DNA from: Treponema sp.
GTDB taxonomy: Bacteria; Spirochaetota; Spirochaetia; Treponematales; Breznakiellaceae
Direction of reading: 5' to 3'
DNA: 40,620 bases
NCBI GenBank assembly: GCA_031257385.1
Contig: JAIROT010000173.1
Span: 1-40,620, forward strand
The number at the start of each line of letters is the position of its first letter. Within the stretch, counting starts at the first letter, position 1. The notes below the pieces were generated by a model, which was given only the letters and a program-made list of their open reading frames with translations, did not search any database and was not told where the DNA came from. Position numbers and translations under genes: made by a program. This document shows positions 10,032 through 19,034 of the stretch, in pieces.

Positions 10032-11138
10032 ATGGCGAATACAAGCAAACCCGCGAAATCGGCGGCAGCCAAAAAACCCGCCGCAAAACCGGCGGCTAAA
10101 AAAACTGCAGCAAAAGCTTCGGTAAAAAAACCGGCCGTAAAAACCACGGCGAGGAAGACGGCGGTAAAATCCGCAGCGAAGGCCACGGCGAAAAAACCGG
10201 CCGTAAAAACCACGACGAGGAAGACAACGGTAAAACCCGCCGCGAAAGCCACGGCGAAAAAACCCGCCGCAAAGGCCACGGCGAGGAAGACGGCGGCAAA
10301 ACCCGTAGCAAAGGCCACGACGAAAAAACCGGCCGTAAAAGCCACGGCGAGGAAGACAACGGTAAAACCCGCCGCAAAGGCCACGGCGAGGAAGACAGCG
10401 GCAAAACCAGCAGCGAAGGCTCCGGCAAGAAAGACCGCTGTAAAAGCCACGGCAAAAAAACCGGCCGTAAAAGCCACGACGAGGAAGACAACGGTAAAAC
10501 CCGCAGCAAAGACTCCGGTAAGAAAGACCGCCGCGAAAGCCACGGCGAGAAAAGTCCCCGTAGAGGAAGTTGCCGCGCCCAGCCTCAAGGTTATGGATCT
10601 TTTTGATGCCTATGCCCAGGACAAATTGCCCAGGGAACAGGGATACATCATTTCTTCGTTCTTCAGCGCAAACTCGGCGTATTCTATCTATGAGATAGTA
10701 TCCTATTCGGGGGTAAAGGAAATACTTCTCACCGAAACAGGGCTGGAATTCAGGACCGCCGGAAAGAAGCTGTCCATTCTGGTAGAACCCCCCAGTTATC
10801 CGGGCAAGTATGTGGAACCGACCAACAGAAAGGATGAGGAGCGCATTCCCAAACGTTTCAACGAGTTGGAAAAGATCACCGATAGAAAGCAAAATTCGAT
10901 CTACGTGGCCAAAGAACCGGTTGAAACCTATGGCTCGTTTACCGTTCTCAAGCCCACCGGCGACAACTTTGCCCGCGTGCTGTACAGTACGCCCGATGTC
11001 TACGAAACCCTCCAGGGGCTTTTTGAGAAATCCTTTAACCAGGAAGCAGGTATTCCCCAGGCGGATGCCAGAACTGCGGCAGACTTTGTCGCAAAAACAG
11101 TGGAAAAAACCATGTCTTTCAGGAGCGAGTACGCCTAA
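10032..11138 (+). CDS. Histone H1-like Lys/Ala-rich repeat protein with a globular C-terminal domain
   Basis: N-terminal ~185 aa made of ~22-aa units (KKPAVKTTARKTAVKSAAKATA etc.), then about 180 non-repetitive aa (LKVMDLFDAYAQDKLPREQGYIISSFF...). Confidence 0.85.
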   Translation: MANTSKPAKSAAAKKPAAKPAAKKTAAKASVKKPAVKTTARKTAVKSAAKATAKKPAVKTTTRKTTVKPAAKATAKKPAAKATARKTAAKPVAKATTKKPAVKATARKTTVKPAAKATARKTAAKPAAKAPARKTAVKATAKKPAVKATTRKTTVKPAAKTPVRKTAAKATARKVPVEEVAAPSLKVMDLFDAYAQDKLPREQGYIISSFFSANSAYSIYEIVSYSGVKEILLTETGLEFRTAGKKLSILVEPPSYPGKYVEPTNRKDEERIPKRFNELEKITDRKQNSIYVAKEPVETYGSFTVLKPTGDNFARVLYSTPDVYETLQGLFEKSFNQEAGIPQADARTAADFVAKTVEKTMSFRSEYA

Positions 11139-11174
11139 AAAGGTATTAAACCAGACTTTCGAGGCTAAAAAGCA

Positions 11175-11205
11175 AAGCCGTCCGGGTGAACCGGACGGCT
11201 TTTTT
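11175..11205 (+). terminator. Intrinsic terminator of the H1-like gene
   Basis: AAGCCGTCCGG-GTGAA-CCGGACGGCTTTTTT: GC-rich hairpin and T run, 37 nt after the stop. Confidence 0.9.
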
Positions 11206-11225
11206 ACACAGCTAAAAATTCGAAC

Positions 11226-11252
11226 AAAAACCCGGGAGCAAGCTCCTGGGTA
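11226..11252 (-). terminator. Intrinsic terminator of the PPDK-like gene
   Basis: Minus strand ACCCAGGAGC-TT-GCTCCCGGGTTTTTG. The same hairpin family occurs at 332-351. Confidence 0.65.
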
Positions 11253-11293
11253 TGAATAAACACCGTCCTTCCAATCGGCCCCTTTACCGGGCT

Positions 11294-13969
11294 TTAGTTC
11301 CCGTCCCTTTCAATCTCCGCCTGGGCAATGCCCAGCAGGGCGATGGGTACCGAGTAGGGAGAACATGACACATAATTGAGACCGGCATCCATGCAGAAGC
11401 GTATATTGGCCGGATTGGCCCCGTGCTCGCCGCAGAGACCGCAGACCAGGTCCGGCCGGGTAAGCCGTCCACGCTCGGTCGCTATGCCGATAAGCTCCTT
11501 GACCCTCGGATCCAGCGTACTGAAAGGATTACCCTGGATAAGGTCAAAAAGAGTATAGTCCGGCATGAAGGCGGTAAAATCATCACGGGAAATACCAAGA
11601 GTGGTCTGGGTCAGATCATTGGTACCGAAACTGAAGAAACGGCCGTACTTGGCGATTTCCCCCGCGCCCAGGGCTGCGGCGGGCAGTTCTATCATCGTAC
11701 CGATCTGATACTCCAGCTCTTTGGCCTTTTTCTCTTTTCGCAGATTCTCTTCAATATCCACAATGCCGATGTAATTTGAACCCTCGATCTTTTTGCCGTA
11801 GGCAATAAGTTTGAGTTCCGAGGCGTTCATCACAATGGGAACCATGATTTCAGGCCGGGCGTCGATTTTTTCGGCGTTGAGCTTGTACGCGGCCTCAAAA
11901 ATGGCCTTGATCTGCATGGCGTATATCTCCGGGTAGGATACGGCGATACGGCAGCCACGGTGTCCCAGCATGGGGTTAAACTCGTGAAGCGCCTCGATCC
12001 GGGCAAGAATTGCGGCCCTGGAGGGCTTGGTACTTTTTCCCTTGGCGACATGGGCGATATAGCCGGCCATTTCTTCATCGTTATGGGGCATAAACTCATG
12101 CAGCGGGGAATCCAGCAGGCGGATGGTCACTCCTTTGCCCGCCATCACTTTCATAATACTGTAGAAATCGTCCCGCTGCATAACCTGGAGTTTGTCGAGG
12201 GCTTTCTTCCGTTCCCCGGGATCGTCGGAGAGCAGCATTTCCCGGAATACGTTGATCCGCTCCGCCTTAAAGAACATGTGCTCGGTACGGCAAAGGCCCA
12301 CCCCGTCCGCGCCGAAACTCAGCGCCAGAGCGGCGTCCCGCGGAGTGTCGGCGTTGCAGCGCACATGGAACTTTTTAAGGAAAGTCTTGGTCAGGGTGAT
12401 AAAGTCCATCAGCCCCGATTCTTTGGGATCAGGCTCAATAAGTTCGGCGCATCCCTCGTATACCGTGGATTCCCCGTAAAAGGGAACATTGATGGTGATG
12501 TAATCGCCTTCAGAAAAACTGAAATCGCCCAGGGAGGCCTTGCTGCCCTTGATCTTCAGATCAGGCGCAACCAGGGAGACTTTTCCGTATTGGCGGGCTA
12601 CAACCGAGGCATGAGCCGAATAGCCGCCTTCAGCGGTGAGAACGCCGGTACTTACCTCGATTGCCTTAACATCCCCGGCAAAGGAGGAGATCAGCACCAG
12701 GATAAAACGGTCGTCCTCGCCTTTCTGATGGGCGCGTTTCTCCGCATCAAGCAGCGCGCTGGTACTAAAGTACACCCTGCCGATGGCCGCTCCCGGCGCT
12801 CCGGCGATGCCGCCTTTCCAGGATTTCAGGGCCTTCGCGCTGGGCGGGTTGATCACCGGATGCAGCATTTCATTCAGTCTGAGGGGATCGATGGCTTTTA
12901 TCACATCGGCGTTGCCGATGATTTTCCGTTTTGCCAGGTCAAGGAGGAGCTTGATGTCGGCCTGGGTTGATTTCTGATCCACCGGACGCTGCTCAATGAG
13001 CCAGAGCTTGCCGTTCTCAACGGTAAAACGGATATAGCGAATTTCCTTGAATTTGTCCTCAAGGGTCCACGCGATTTTTTCAAGCTCTTTAAGGTGAGCA
13101 GCATCGATCTTGCCGATGTCCTGCCCCGACGCGCCAAGCTGGTTGAACTTGCCCCGGAAGAAAGCTCCCTGGAGTTTCTTCTCGCCGGTGATAACATTGC
13201 GGCTGAAATAATCGCCTGAACAGGAGTCTTTGCCGTAATTGCCGTACACCATGGGCTGGATAAGGAGCGCCGTATCACGGTCGTTCTGATCGTCCATCTG
13301 GAGCATTTTGGATATTTCGCTCAAAGTGATAAGAATCTGGCTTTCGGCATCATCAAAAAAGCCCTCGGGGAAATATTTAGCGTATTCGTCCATGTATCCT
13401 GCGGCGCTTTTATCAATCGGAACAGGCTCCTGTTTCTCGTGCAGTTCGTTGGAAGGTCCGCTGATTCCCAGCATCAGGTCCAGGCGCTTCAACTCGGAAG
13501 CGATTTTTTCCTGCTCTTTGGGTTTGGCTTCAAGCTCCCTGATCCGCTCTTCAATTTTGAGCATACCCCGGACAAGAAAAAGCACTTCGTGAGTGGCGAA
13601 GTCTTCACCCACCCATTTGGCAAAGCCCTCGATGGCGGGCTTTACAAGACCGAAGTTGTGCAGAGTCGGGTATGTGGTAATGGCCAGGTTCGAGGATATG
13701 ACCACCTTGAGGAGCATAGGATTCTTCGTGTCCCCGTAAATTTTGCCAATTATGCTGCCGCATTTCTCCAAAAGGGTGTTAATGTCCTTTTTTATGGCTT
13801 TTGTGTCTATCTCTGAGGCGATATATGTGTCCAGAATAAATCCGGGAAGAATAGGAAACCCAAGCCCGGCGAATTCATTGGCCAACCGTCCCCGGATACC
13901 CAAGCGCTCGGGCGCGACTTTTTGGGGAATGACGTCTTTCTTGCTAAAAAAATATATTCTGTTGTCCAT
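11294..13969 (-). CDS. ppdK: Pyruvate,phosphate dikinase-like protein with an apparently degenerate nucleotide-binding domain
   Basis: Conserved central and C-terminal motifs: EGGYSAHASVVARQYGK, GVGLCRTEHMFF, IRLLDSPLHEF, NPMLGHRGCRIAVSYPEIY, GTMIELP, FFSFGTNDLTQ, CGLCGEHGANP, GLNYVSCSPYSVPIA. The N-terminal ATP-grasp region is divergent. Confidence 0.85.
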   Translation of the reverse strand: MDNRIYFFSKKDVIPQKVAPERLGIRGRLANEFAGLGFPILPGFILDTYIASEIDTKAIKKDINTLLEKCGSIIGKIYGDTKNPMLLKVVISSNLAITTYPTLHNFGLVKPAIEGFAKWVGEDFATHEVLFLVRGMLKIEERIRELEAKPKEQEKIASELKRLDLMLGISGPSNELHEKQEPVPIDKSAAGYMDEYAKYFPEGFFDDAESQILITLSEISKMLQMDDQNDRDTALLIQPMVYGNYGKDSCSGDYFSRNVITGEKKLQGAFFRGKFNQLGASGQDIGKIDAAHLKELEKIAWTLEDKFKEIRYIRFTVENGKLWLIEQRPVDQKSTQADIKLLLDLAKRKIIGNADVIKAIDPLRLNEMLHPVINPPSAKALKSWKGGIAGAPGAAIGRVYFSTSALLDAEKRAHQKGEDDRFILVLISSFAGDVKAIEVSTGVLTAEGGYSAHASVVARQYGKVSLVAPDLKIKGSKASLGDFSFSEGDYITINVPFYGESTVYEGCAELIEPDPKESGLMDFITLTKTFLKKFHVRCNADTPRDAALALSFGADGVGLCRTEHMFFKAERINVFREMLLSDDPGERKKALDKLQVMQRDDFYSIMKVMAGKGVTIRLLDSPLHEFMPHNDEEMAGYIAHVAKGKSTKPSRAAILARIEALHEFNPMLGHRGCRIAVSYPEIYAMQIKAIFEAAYKLNAEKIDARPEIMVPIVMNASELKLIAYGKKIEGSNYIGIVDIEENLRKEKKAKELEYQIGTMIELPAAALGAGEIAKYGRFFSFGTNDLTQTTLGISRDDFTAFMPDYTLFDLIQGNPFSTLDPRVKELIGIATERGRLTRPDLVCGLCGEHGANPANIRFCMDAGLNYVSCSPYSVPIALLGIAQAEIERDGN

Positions 13970-13985
13970 GTTTTCCTTCTTAAAT

Positions 13986-15017
13986 TTAGAAGAGCCTCAA
14001 CACGTTGTTTACCGGTCCGTGAAGGAAGGCTTCAAACTGGCTGCTGGCCCCCTGGGACAGATAGCGCTGCAATTTTGCCACATCCTGGATATTGTCGCCC
14101 GCCACGGCAAACTCAATGGCGCTGCCGTGCTTGACTTTCCCCCATTTGAAAAGAGAATTGATATCGAGGATCCGCTCACCTTCATAGTAGATGTACACTT
14201 CCAGCGTGGAGTGCTTGGCCTTGTAACTGGCTACAATCCGCTTCCACGCTTCCACGTTTCCGTTGTGGAAAAGTTCGTTCTGTACCACCACCGCATAACG
14301 GGGGGTCATCTTTGCCGACACAGACGAAGAGGTTGCGGTTATTACCGGCGCGGCGACGCGCTGCACCTGGGGCGCTGAAGGGGCATTTTTTGCCTTGGGG
14401 GCGGTTTTGGCCGCCGCCTTTTTCCCGGGCGTCTTCGCGGAAACGGCTGTTTTTCCGTCATTCCCGCCGGGCGCCGAAACCTTGCGTACACTGAAACTCC
14501 CCTTCAGCAGGGCCGGCGGGGTTTTTACCCTGGCTCCGGCGAAAAGATCCAGGGCCAGTTCCGCCGCGCTTCGGCAGGTTTCATCGGCGGGCTTACCCTG
14601 TTTTCCGGCGTACACTACCAAAAGTTCCCGTTTGCGCAGTCCTCCGAAACCGGACAACTCTCCGGCCACTTTGGGATTCGCAATCAAAAGCCCAAGTTCG
14701 GGATGGTGATAGGCGGCGATAAGATCGACGGCTTTCCATTTGGCGAATTCCGCCGCCAGTTTTGCCGGATCATCAACCACCGTGGCAAGATTGGAAGAAG
14801 CCGCCTCATATCCCAGCTTGTCAATCAGAATCATCCGCAACAGCAGCCCTATCCGCTCACCGGAAAGTTCATTGTCTCCCAGTTCATACAAAATATCCGC
14901 CAGATTATCCGACCCCGCATCTCCGGAAATGCTGATGGTTTTCTGTATCTGCCGCACCACGGCGTTAAAGCCCGCCCGTGTAGAAAGCACTTCCAGATTG
15001 ATCAAATTTTTACCCAT
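13986..15017 (-). CDS. Uncharacterised protein: unknown N-terminal domain, K/A/P-rich linker, C-terminal HPr-like domain
   Basis: ATG at 15017 (MGKNLINLEV); linker KTPGKKAAAKTAPKAKNAPSAPQ; C-terminal PRYAVVVQNELFHNGNVEAWKRIVASYKAKHSTLEVYIYYEGERILDINSLFKWGKVKHGSAIEFAVAGDNIQDVAKLQRYL resembles HPr by eye. Confidence 0.7.
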   Translation of the reverse strand: MGKNLINLEVLSTRAGFNAVVRQIQKTISISGDAGSDNLADILYELGDNELSGERIGLLLRMILIDKLGYEAASSNLATVVDDPAKLAAEFAKWKAVDLIAAYHHPELGLLIANPKVAGELSGFGGLRKRELLVVYAGKQGKPADETCRSAAELALDLFAGARVKTPPALLKGSFSVRKVSAPGGNDGKTAVSAKTPGKKAAAKTAPKAKNAPSAPQVQRVAAPVITATSSSVSAKMTPRYAVVVQNELFHNGNVEAWKRIVASYKAKHSTLEVYIYYEGERILDINSLFKWGKVKHGSAIEFAVAGDNIQDVAKLQRYLSQGASSQFEAFLHGPVNNVLRLF

Positions 15018-15040
15018 AAAAATATTACCCCTTTTTAAGT

Positions 15041-15104
15041 AAAAAGCCCCCAACATCCCAGAGCGGTTGGCATAAAAACCGCGCTCTCGTATCAGGGGCC
15101 TTTT
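15041..15104 (-). terminator. Terminator/attenuator structure between cfpA and the HPr-like gene
   Basis: Minus strand GGCCCC...AGAGCGCGGTT...AACCGCTCT...GGGGGCTTTTT: nested stems followed by T5. Confidence 0.7.
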
Positions 15105-15152
15105 AATTAACGGTATCCCGCCTCGGCGCAGGGCCGGACGGAATATTTTACA

Positions 15153-17153
15153 TTAAAGTTCAGTTAAGCCCTCTTCCCTGTTCGATCTCCGTCTCCGTTT
15201 GGGCTTGGCGTCCACTACGCCGGCGGTCCTTCGTCCCCTTTTAGGAGCGGCGATTGCCTTGGGCGCGTCGGCCACGACCGTGGGAGGGGCGTCCAGACCG
15301 GAAACGGAAGGACGGGTATCCTCGACGCTGCCGAAAGACTGGGTGATGTCTTCCCGAACAGTGGAGCGGCGGCGGCTGAACGAGGCAAATGCCGCGTCCT
15401 GGAAGCCCTTGGACACGCCGTGGAGGAATTCGTTGAGCACGTTGGCCATGGAATCCAGCGTTACTTTTTTCCGTTTGATCGAAGTAATATCTACATCCAG
15501 CAGGAGACCGGGCTGCAGGTGGTAGGGGTTGATCATGTAGTCAAACCGGAAGTATTCCGTTTCCAGCCCGGACAGGCGGCTTTCCATAACGCGCCGCTCA
15601 ATGGGATACAGATAATCGTACATCTGTTTCATCCGCTCCCTCATGAGGATGATTCTGGTGCGGATTCGGTCTTTTTCGTAGTAGTAGGTCCGGTTGGCCT
15701 TTTCCACCTCGGTCTCGGCGGAGGGAACAAAGGAAATCTCGTCCCATACCTTGGCGATATCTTCGTAGAGGGGATCGCCGGTCTTGTCTTTGATGAGCTT
15801 TTTGATCCGGTTCTTGTTCTTCTTGGCGAGGTCGTCAAAATCGCTGATTTTGAACGACGATTTGGAATCCTGGTATATCACTTCCAGGAGGTCCCAAAGA
15901 TGCTGAATCTCGGTCTCAAAGCTCTTGATCTGCACATCGTAGGCCTTGCGGTCTTCAATAAGCTGGGCGTTGTCGAAGTAGCGCAGCTTGATCTGATAGC
16001 GCTCGTCCGGCAGGTTGGCCACATCGGTGTCCTCATACTCGCGGATGATAACTTCGCGGCAGTTTTTGAGGTTTTCGATGAACTGGTAGCCCATCTTGGA
16101 GGTGTCGAGGATAGAGGTGATCGAGTTGATGGCGGTGTTGAAGCCGCGGTTACGGATGTTCTCGATATCGACGATCTTCTTGATATTCTCGCGGACATTG
16201 AGGGCGTCAAAAGCCTCAGGATCAATTTCCGCACGGAGATCGGCAATCCGCTCCATAAGGGCCTTGGCGATATAGCTGTAGCGCTTGGATTTGGCTTCCT
16301 CGGCGTTGTCGTCGGTGTAGTTCTCTACCCGGTTGATCTTGCTGAAGATAACCTCGCTGTCGCTGAATTCCTCAAGACCCTGATCGATCCGCTGATCCTT
16401 GATCCGCTCAATTTCCTTGTCGATACTGTCAATGATGTGTTTGGAAACGAGGTCTTTGATCAGGTATTCCACCGTAACCTGATAGTGGAAAATCGGGCTG
16501 ATAAGCTCGGAATCCAGAATATTGACTGAAAGTTTTACATCGCTGACGGTCTTGGGCTTTATCAGGTTGTCCTTGAAGGCGCATTTGACGATGGAATAGG
16601 CGTTCTCGCCACGGACGAAGGCGCCGGTGTCGGTCTTCTGCCGCAGAATGCTGTTGGTGTGGGTTTCCAGCTCGTTGACACCGCGCTGGATATGGCCCTG
16701 CAAGTGGCCATACATGTTGACCATGGACTTTTCAATTTCACCGGTATTGAACTTGTCGGCGCCGCCTACCGCGTCAAGGAGATCCGCTATCTCTTTGGGG
16801 GTGTAGCGGGCAAGGACCTTGGTCTCTTCCTTGTCAATATAGTTCCTGACCTTCTTCACCATTTCATCTTCAGTCGTCACCATGTAGCGGTTGAACATAT
16901 TCTGATAGTTTTGGTTGAAGTAGTTGTACAGCTTTTCTTTCAAACCGCCCATTACATCAAGGCGTTCAAGCACGTCTTTGGGCAGTTTCGCGGTTAGGTG
17001 GTGGATAACCTTGTTGGTTTCCTCTTCCAGCAGTTGGTTAACCTCAATCTGCTGATCGCGGTATTCCTGGGCTAACGAATTCCGGGAGCCTACGGCGCTC
17101 GGTTTCTCCGGATGGAATACATTAGGGCTTTTAGGCAAATCTACTGATCCCAT
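15153..17153 (-). CDS. cfpA: Cytoplasmic filament protein A-like (treponemal CfpA)
   Basis: 666-aa coiled, charged protein starting [18 protein letters not shown]; size and neighbourhood (next to a ppdK-like gene) match the treponemal CfpA locus as I recall it. Basic C-terminal tail [26 protein letters not shown]. Confidence 0.72.
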   Translation of the reverse strand: MGSVDLPKSPNVFHPEKPSAVGSRNSLAQEYRDQQIEVNQLLEEETNKVIHHLTAKLPKDVLERLDVMGGLKEKLYNYFNQNYQNMFNRYMVTTEDEMVKKVRNYIDKEETKVLARYTPKEIADLLDAVGGADKFNTGEIEKSMVNMYGHLQGHIQRGVNELETHTNSILRQKTDTGAFVRGENAYSIVKCAFKDNLIKPKTVSDVKLSVNILDSELISPIFHYQVTVEYLIKDLVSKHIIDSIDKEIERIKDQRIDQGLEEFSDSEVIFSKINRVENYTDDNAEEAKSKRYSYIAKALMERIADLRAEIDPEAFDALNVRENIKKIVDIENIRNRGFNTAINSITSILDTSKMGYQFIENLKNCREVIIREYEDTDVANLPDERYQIKLRYFDNAQLIEDRKAYDVQIKSFETEIQHLWDLLEVIYQDSKSSFKISDFDDLAKKNKNRIKKLIKDKTGDPLYEDIAKVWDEISFVPSAETEVEKANRTYYYEKDRIRTRIILMRERMKQMYDYLYPIERRVMESRLSGLETEYFRFDYMINPYHLQPGLLLDVDITSIKRKKVTLDSMANVLNEFLHGVSKGFQDAAFASFSRRRSTVREDITQSFGSVEDTRPSVSGLDAPPTVVADAPKAIAAPKRGRRTAGVVDAKPKRRRRSNREEGLTEL

Positions 17154-17196
17154 GATTCACTCCTTAATAATAAATTCGAACAAGACACTTCATACC

Positions 17197-17226
17197 ATTA
17201 TATCCACATTCTTACGAAAATGTAAA
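17197..17226 (-). promoter_or_regulatory. Putative strong promoter of cfpA
   Basis: Minus strand TTTACA - 18 bp - TATAAT; RBS AAGGAG just before the ATG. Confidence 0.6.
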
Positions 17227-17622
17227 GCCCTGGATTGCATTTTGTCAAAGAAAAGGGATTTTCAGCCGGATAAAGCCGGGCGTTTTCCCGTCCGGGCCCT
17301 CCACAGACCCGAAAACGCCCAATTTTTGAAGCAAAAATCCCCGGCAGCCGGTTCTCCGGGAAGAAGCTTCGTTTTAGCCGTAAGGGCGGACTACCCCCCC
17401 GGCGGACAGCGGGTAACAGGTAGGCCCCATACCGGTCCCCGCCTCCGGCGTATCCGGCCAGATCCCCGCTTGGACCATTTGAGCCATATCCGCCGTATTG
17501 CATGGAAGAACGGGCGATACTTCTGAAGTCAGGCCGGATACCGCAGTCCCATAGCGTCCCCTATTTGAGTTATACGAGCCGCAGCAGGACTGCGGGGTAT
17601 TAAACCAGACTTTCGAATCATG

Positions 17623-17874
17623 TCAATATATCTCTCCGTCCGCTGTAAGCAATGAACGAAAAACTCTTGTGTAACTTAAATCGTTTTTCTTTAAGAGTGT
17701 CATAACTGTACCGACATCAGTTTCATCTATATTTTGAATCTCGGCGGCGTACTCGCAAGCAACGCCGAGGGAACGCGGCACAGGTATGACATGACAGGAC
17801 AGACCCGCCGTCTTCATAATTTTTTCGCACGAGAATACATCGGCAAAAGCCGCAAATGTAAAAAGTAATTTCAC
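17623..17874 (-). CDS. DUF3343 family small protein (putative Se/S carrier-like)
   Basis: GTG start at 17874 (VKLLFTFAAFADVFSCEKIMKTAGLSCHVIPVPRSLGVACEYAAEI...), overlapping the frame-corrected yedE stop (GTGA). The longer 151-aa ORF in the track is out-of-frame read-through. Confidence 0.7.
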   Translation of the reverse strand: MKLLFTFAAFADVFSCEKIMKTAGLSCHVIPVPRSLGVACEYAAEIQNIDETDVGTVMTLLKKNDLSYTRVFRSLLTADGEIY

Positions 17875-18955
17875 GCGGCAGCTTTTTTCGCTTTTACGGG
17901 TGTAGAAAGAACCGCAATTAGAGTTATCACGGCAAAACCTGCCGCAACGGCGATTTTTCCGTTGGCAGGAACTCCCTGCGGAGAGCCGCGATGCCAAAAT
18001 TGTGCGCTGTGGCTCCCGCAAGCAGAAACGCGAGTATACAGATACCGGCATCGCTGTTCCCTTCTCCTGACATAACAAGCTGCCTTAGCGGACATCCGCC
18101 GATTAAAACAGAACCGTAACCGACAAGGGCCATTCCCAGAAAATTCCAGAGCGCGTCTGTGTGGGCTATGGGCTGCCCTTCAAAACCGGGCTTAAAGTTA
18201 CCCAAAATAATGTTGCCGGCAAGGGCGACAATGAAAATTGAAACATAGCCCCAAAACACGACGGGGTTTTTTATCAAAAAAATATTGCGTATGCTTCCCG
18301 ACATACAAAGACCGCTTTTTTGCACAAGCGCTCCAATGATAAAAGCCGCGGCAATCGAAAGCAAGACCGGCGCCCGCATCGAACCTACGCCTTCCGCACT
18401 GAATTTGATGAAAGAGGGCCGCACAAACAGAAAAACGAGGAGCACGACGGCAATAAGCGGCATAACGAGTCCGTTTGCCGGTGTCTGCTTTTCAGCCTTC
18501 CCCAAATTAAAACCTTTGCGCAGAAAAACGCTCCCAATACCGATACCCGCGGCAAAGCCCGCAAGTCCCACCAGTGCGTTAAGGTCGCCGCCGCCGAGCC
18601 GCAGCATAAGCCTCAGCGGGCAGCCCAGAAAAACCAGGGCGCCAATCATTACGAAAAAAGCGATGGCAAAACGGGCAAGCGGCGCAGACCCTCCCTGTCC
18701 CTTCCACTCGCCCTTGAACAGCGCGAGTACAAACGCCCCAAGCAAGAATCCCGGTATCTCCGGCCGTATATATTGCACCGCCGCAGCACTATCCAAAGCA
18801 AGCGCACCCACCGTATCACGGATAAAACAAGCCACACAAATACCCATGTTTTTAGGATTGCCGAATTTTGCCAGCAGCACGGCCAGTACCCCTATGACAG
18901 CGCCTGTCGCCACAAGCCAAGCATCGATTTTCGTATTTTTTTGTGAAATACTCAT
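17871..18955 (-). pseudogene. yedE: YedE-family putative selenium/sulfur transporter, frameshifted near the C-terminus
   Basis: MSISQKNTKIDAWLVATGAVIGVLAVLLAKFGNPKNMGICVACFIRDTVGA...GGCPLRQLVMSGEGNSDAG...AHNFGIAA, then a frame change near 17981-17990. Family-like tail SPQGVPANGKIAVAAGFAVITLIAVLSTPVKAKKAAA* is in the adjacent frame. Confidence 0.8.
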
Positions 18956-19034
18956 TTACCACTCCTTTAATCGTATAATTCCCGATTTTACAGCCCGTAC
19001 CCGGAGTCTGTCTACACAAAATCCATATTGTCTC

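Noticed and set aside
9989-10892. Long minus-strand ORFs (199 and 287 aa) antisense to the H1-like gene
   Set aside because: Repetitive Phe/Ala/Val or Arg/Cys/Gly translations are artefacts of the Lys/Ala codon repeat on the plus strand; no independent start context.
11960-12970. 336-aa plus-strand ORF
   Set aside because: Antisense to the PPDK-like CDS, whose conserved motifs are unambiguous.
15420-16529. 369-aa plus-strand ORF
   Set aside because: Antisense to cfpA; Val/Leu-rich translation typical of the shadow of a charged coiled-coil gene.
17623-18078. 151-aa ORF as a single protein
   Set aside because: N-terminal part is yedE DNA read out of frame; only the C-terminal 83 aa from the GTG at 17874 look like a real (DUF3343) protein.
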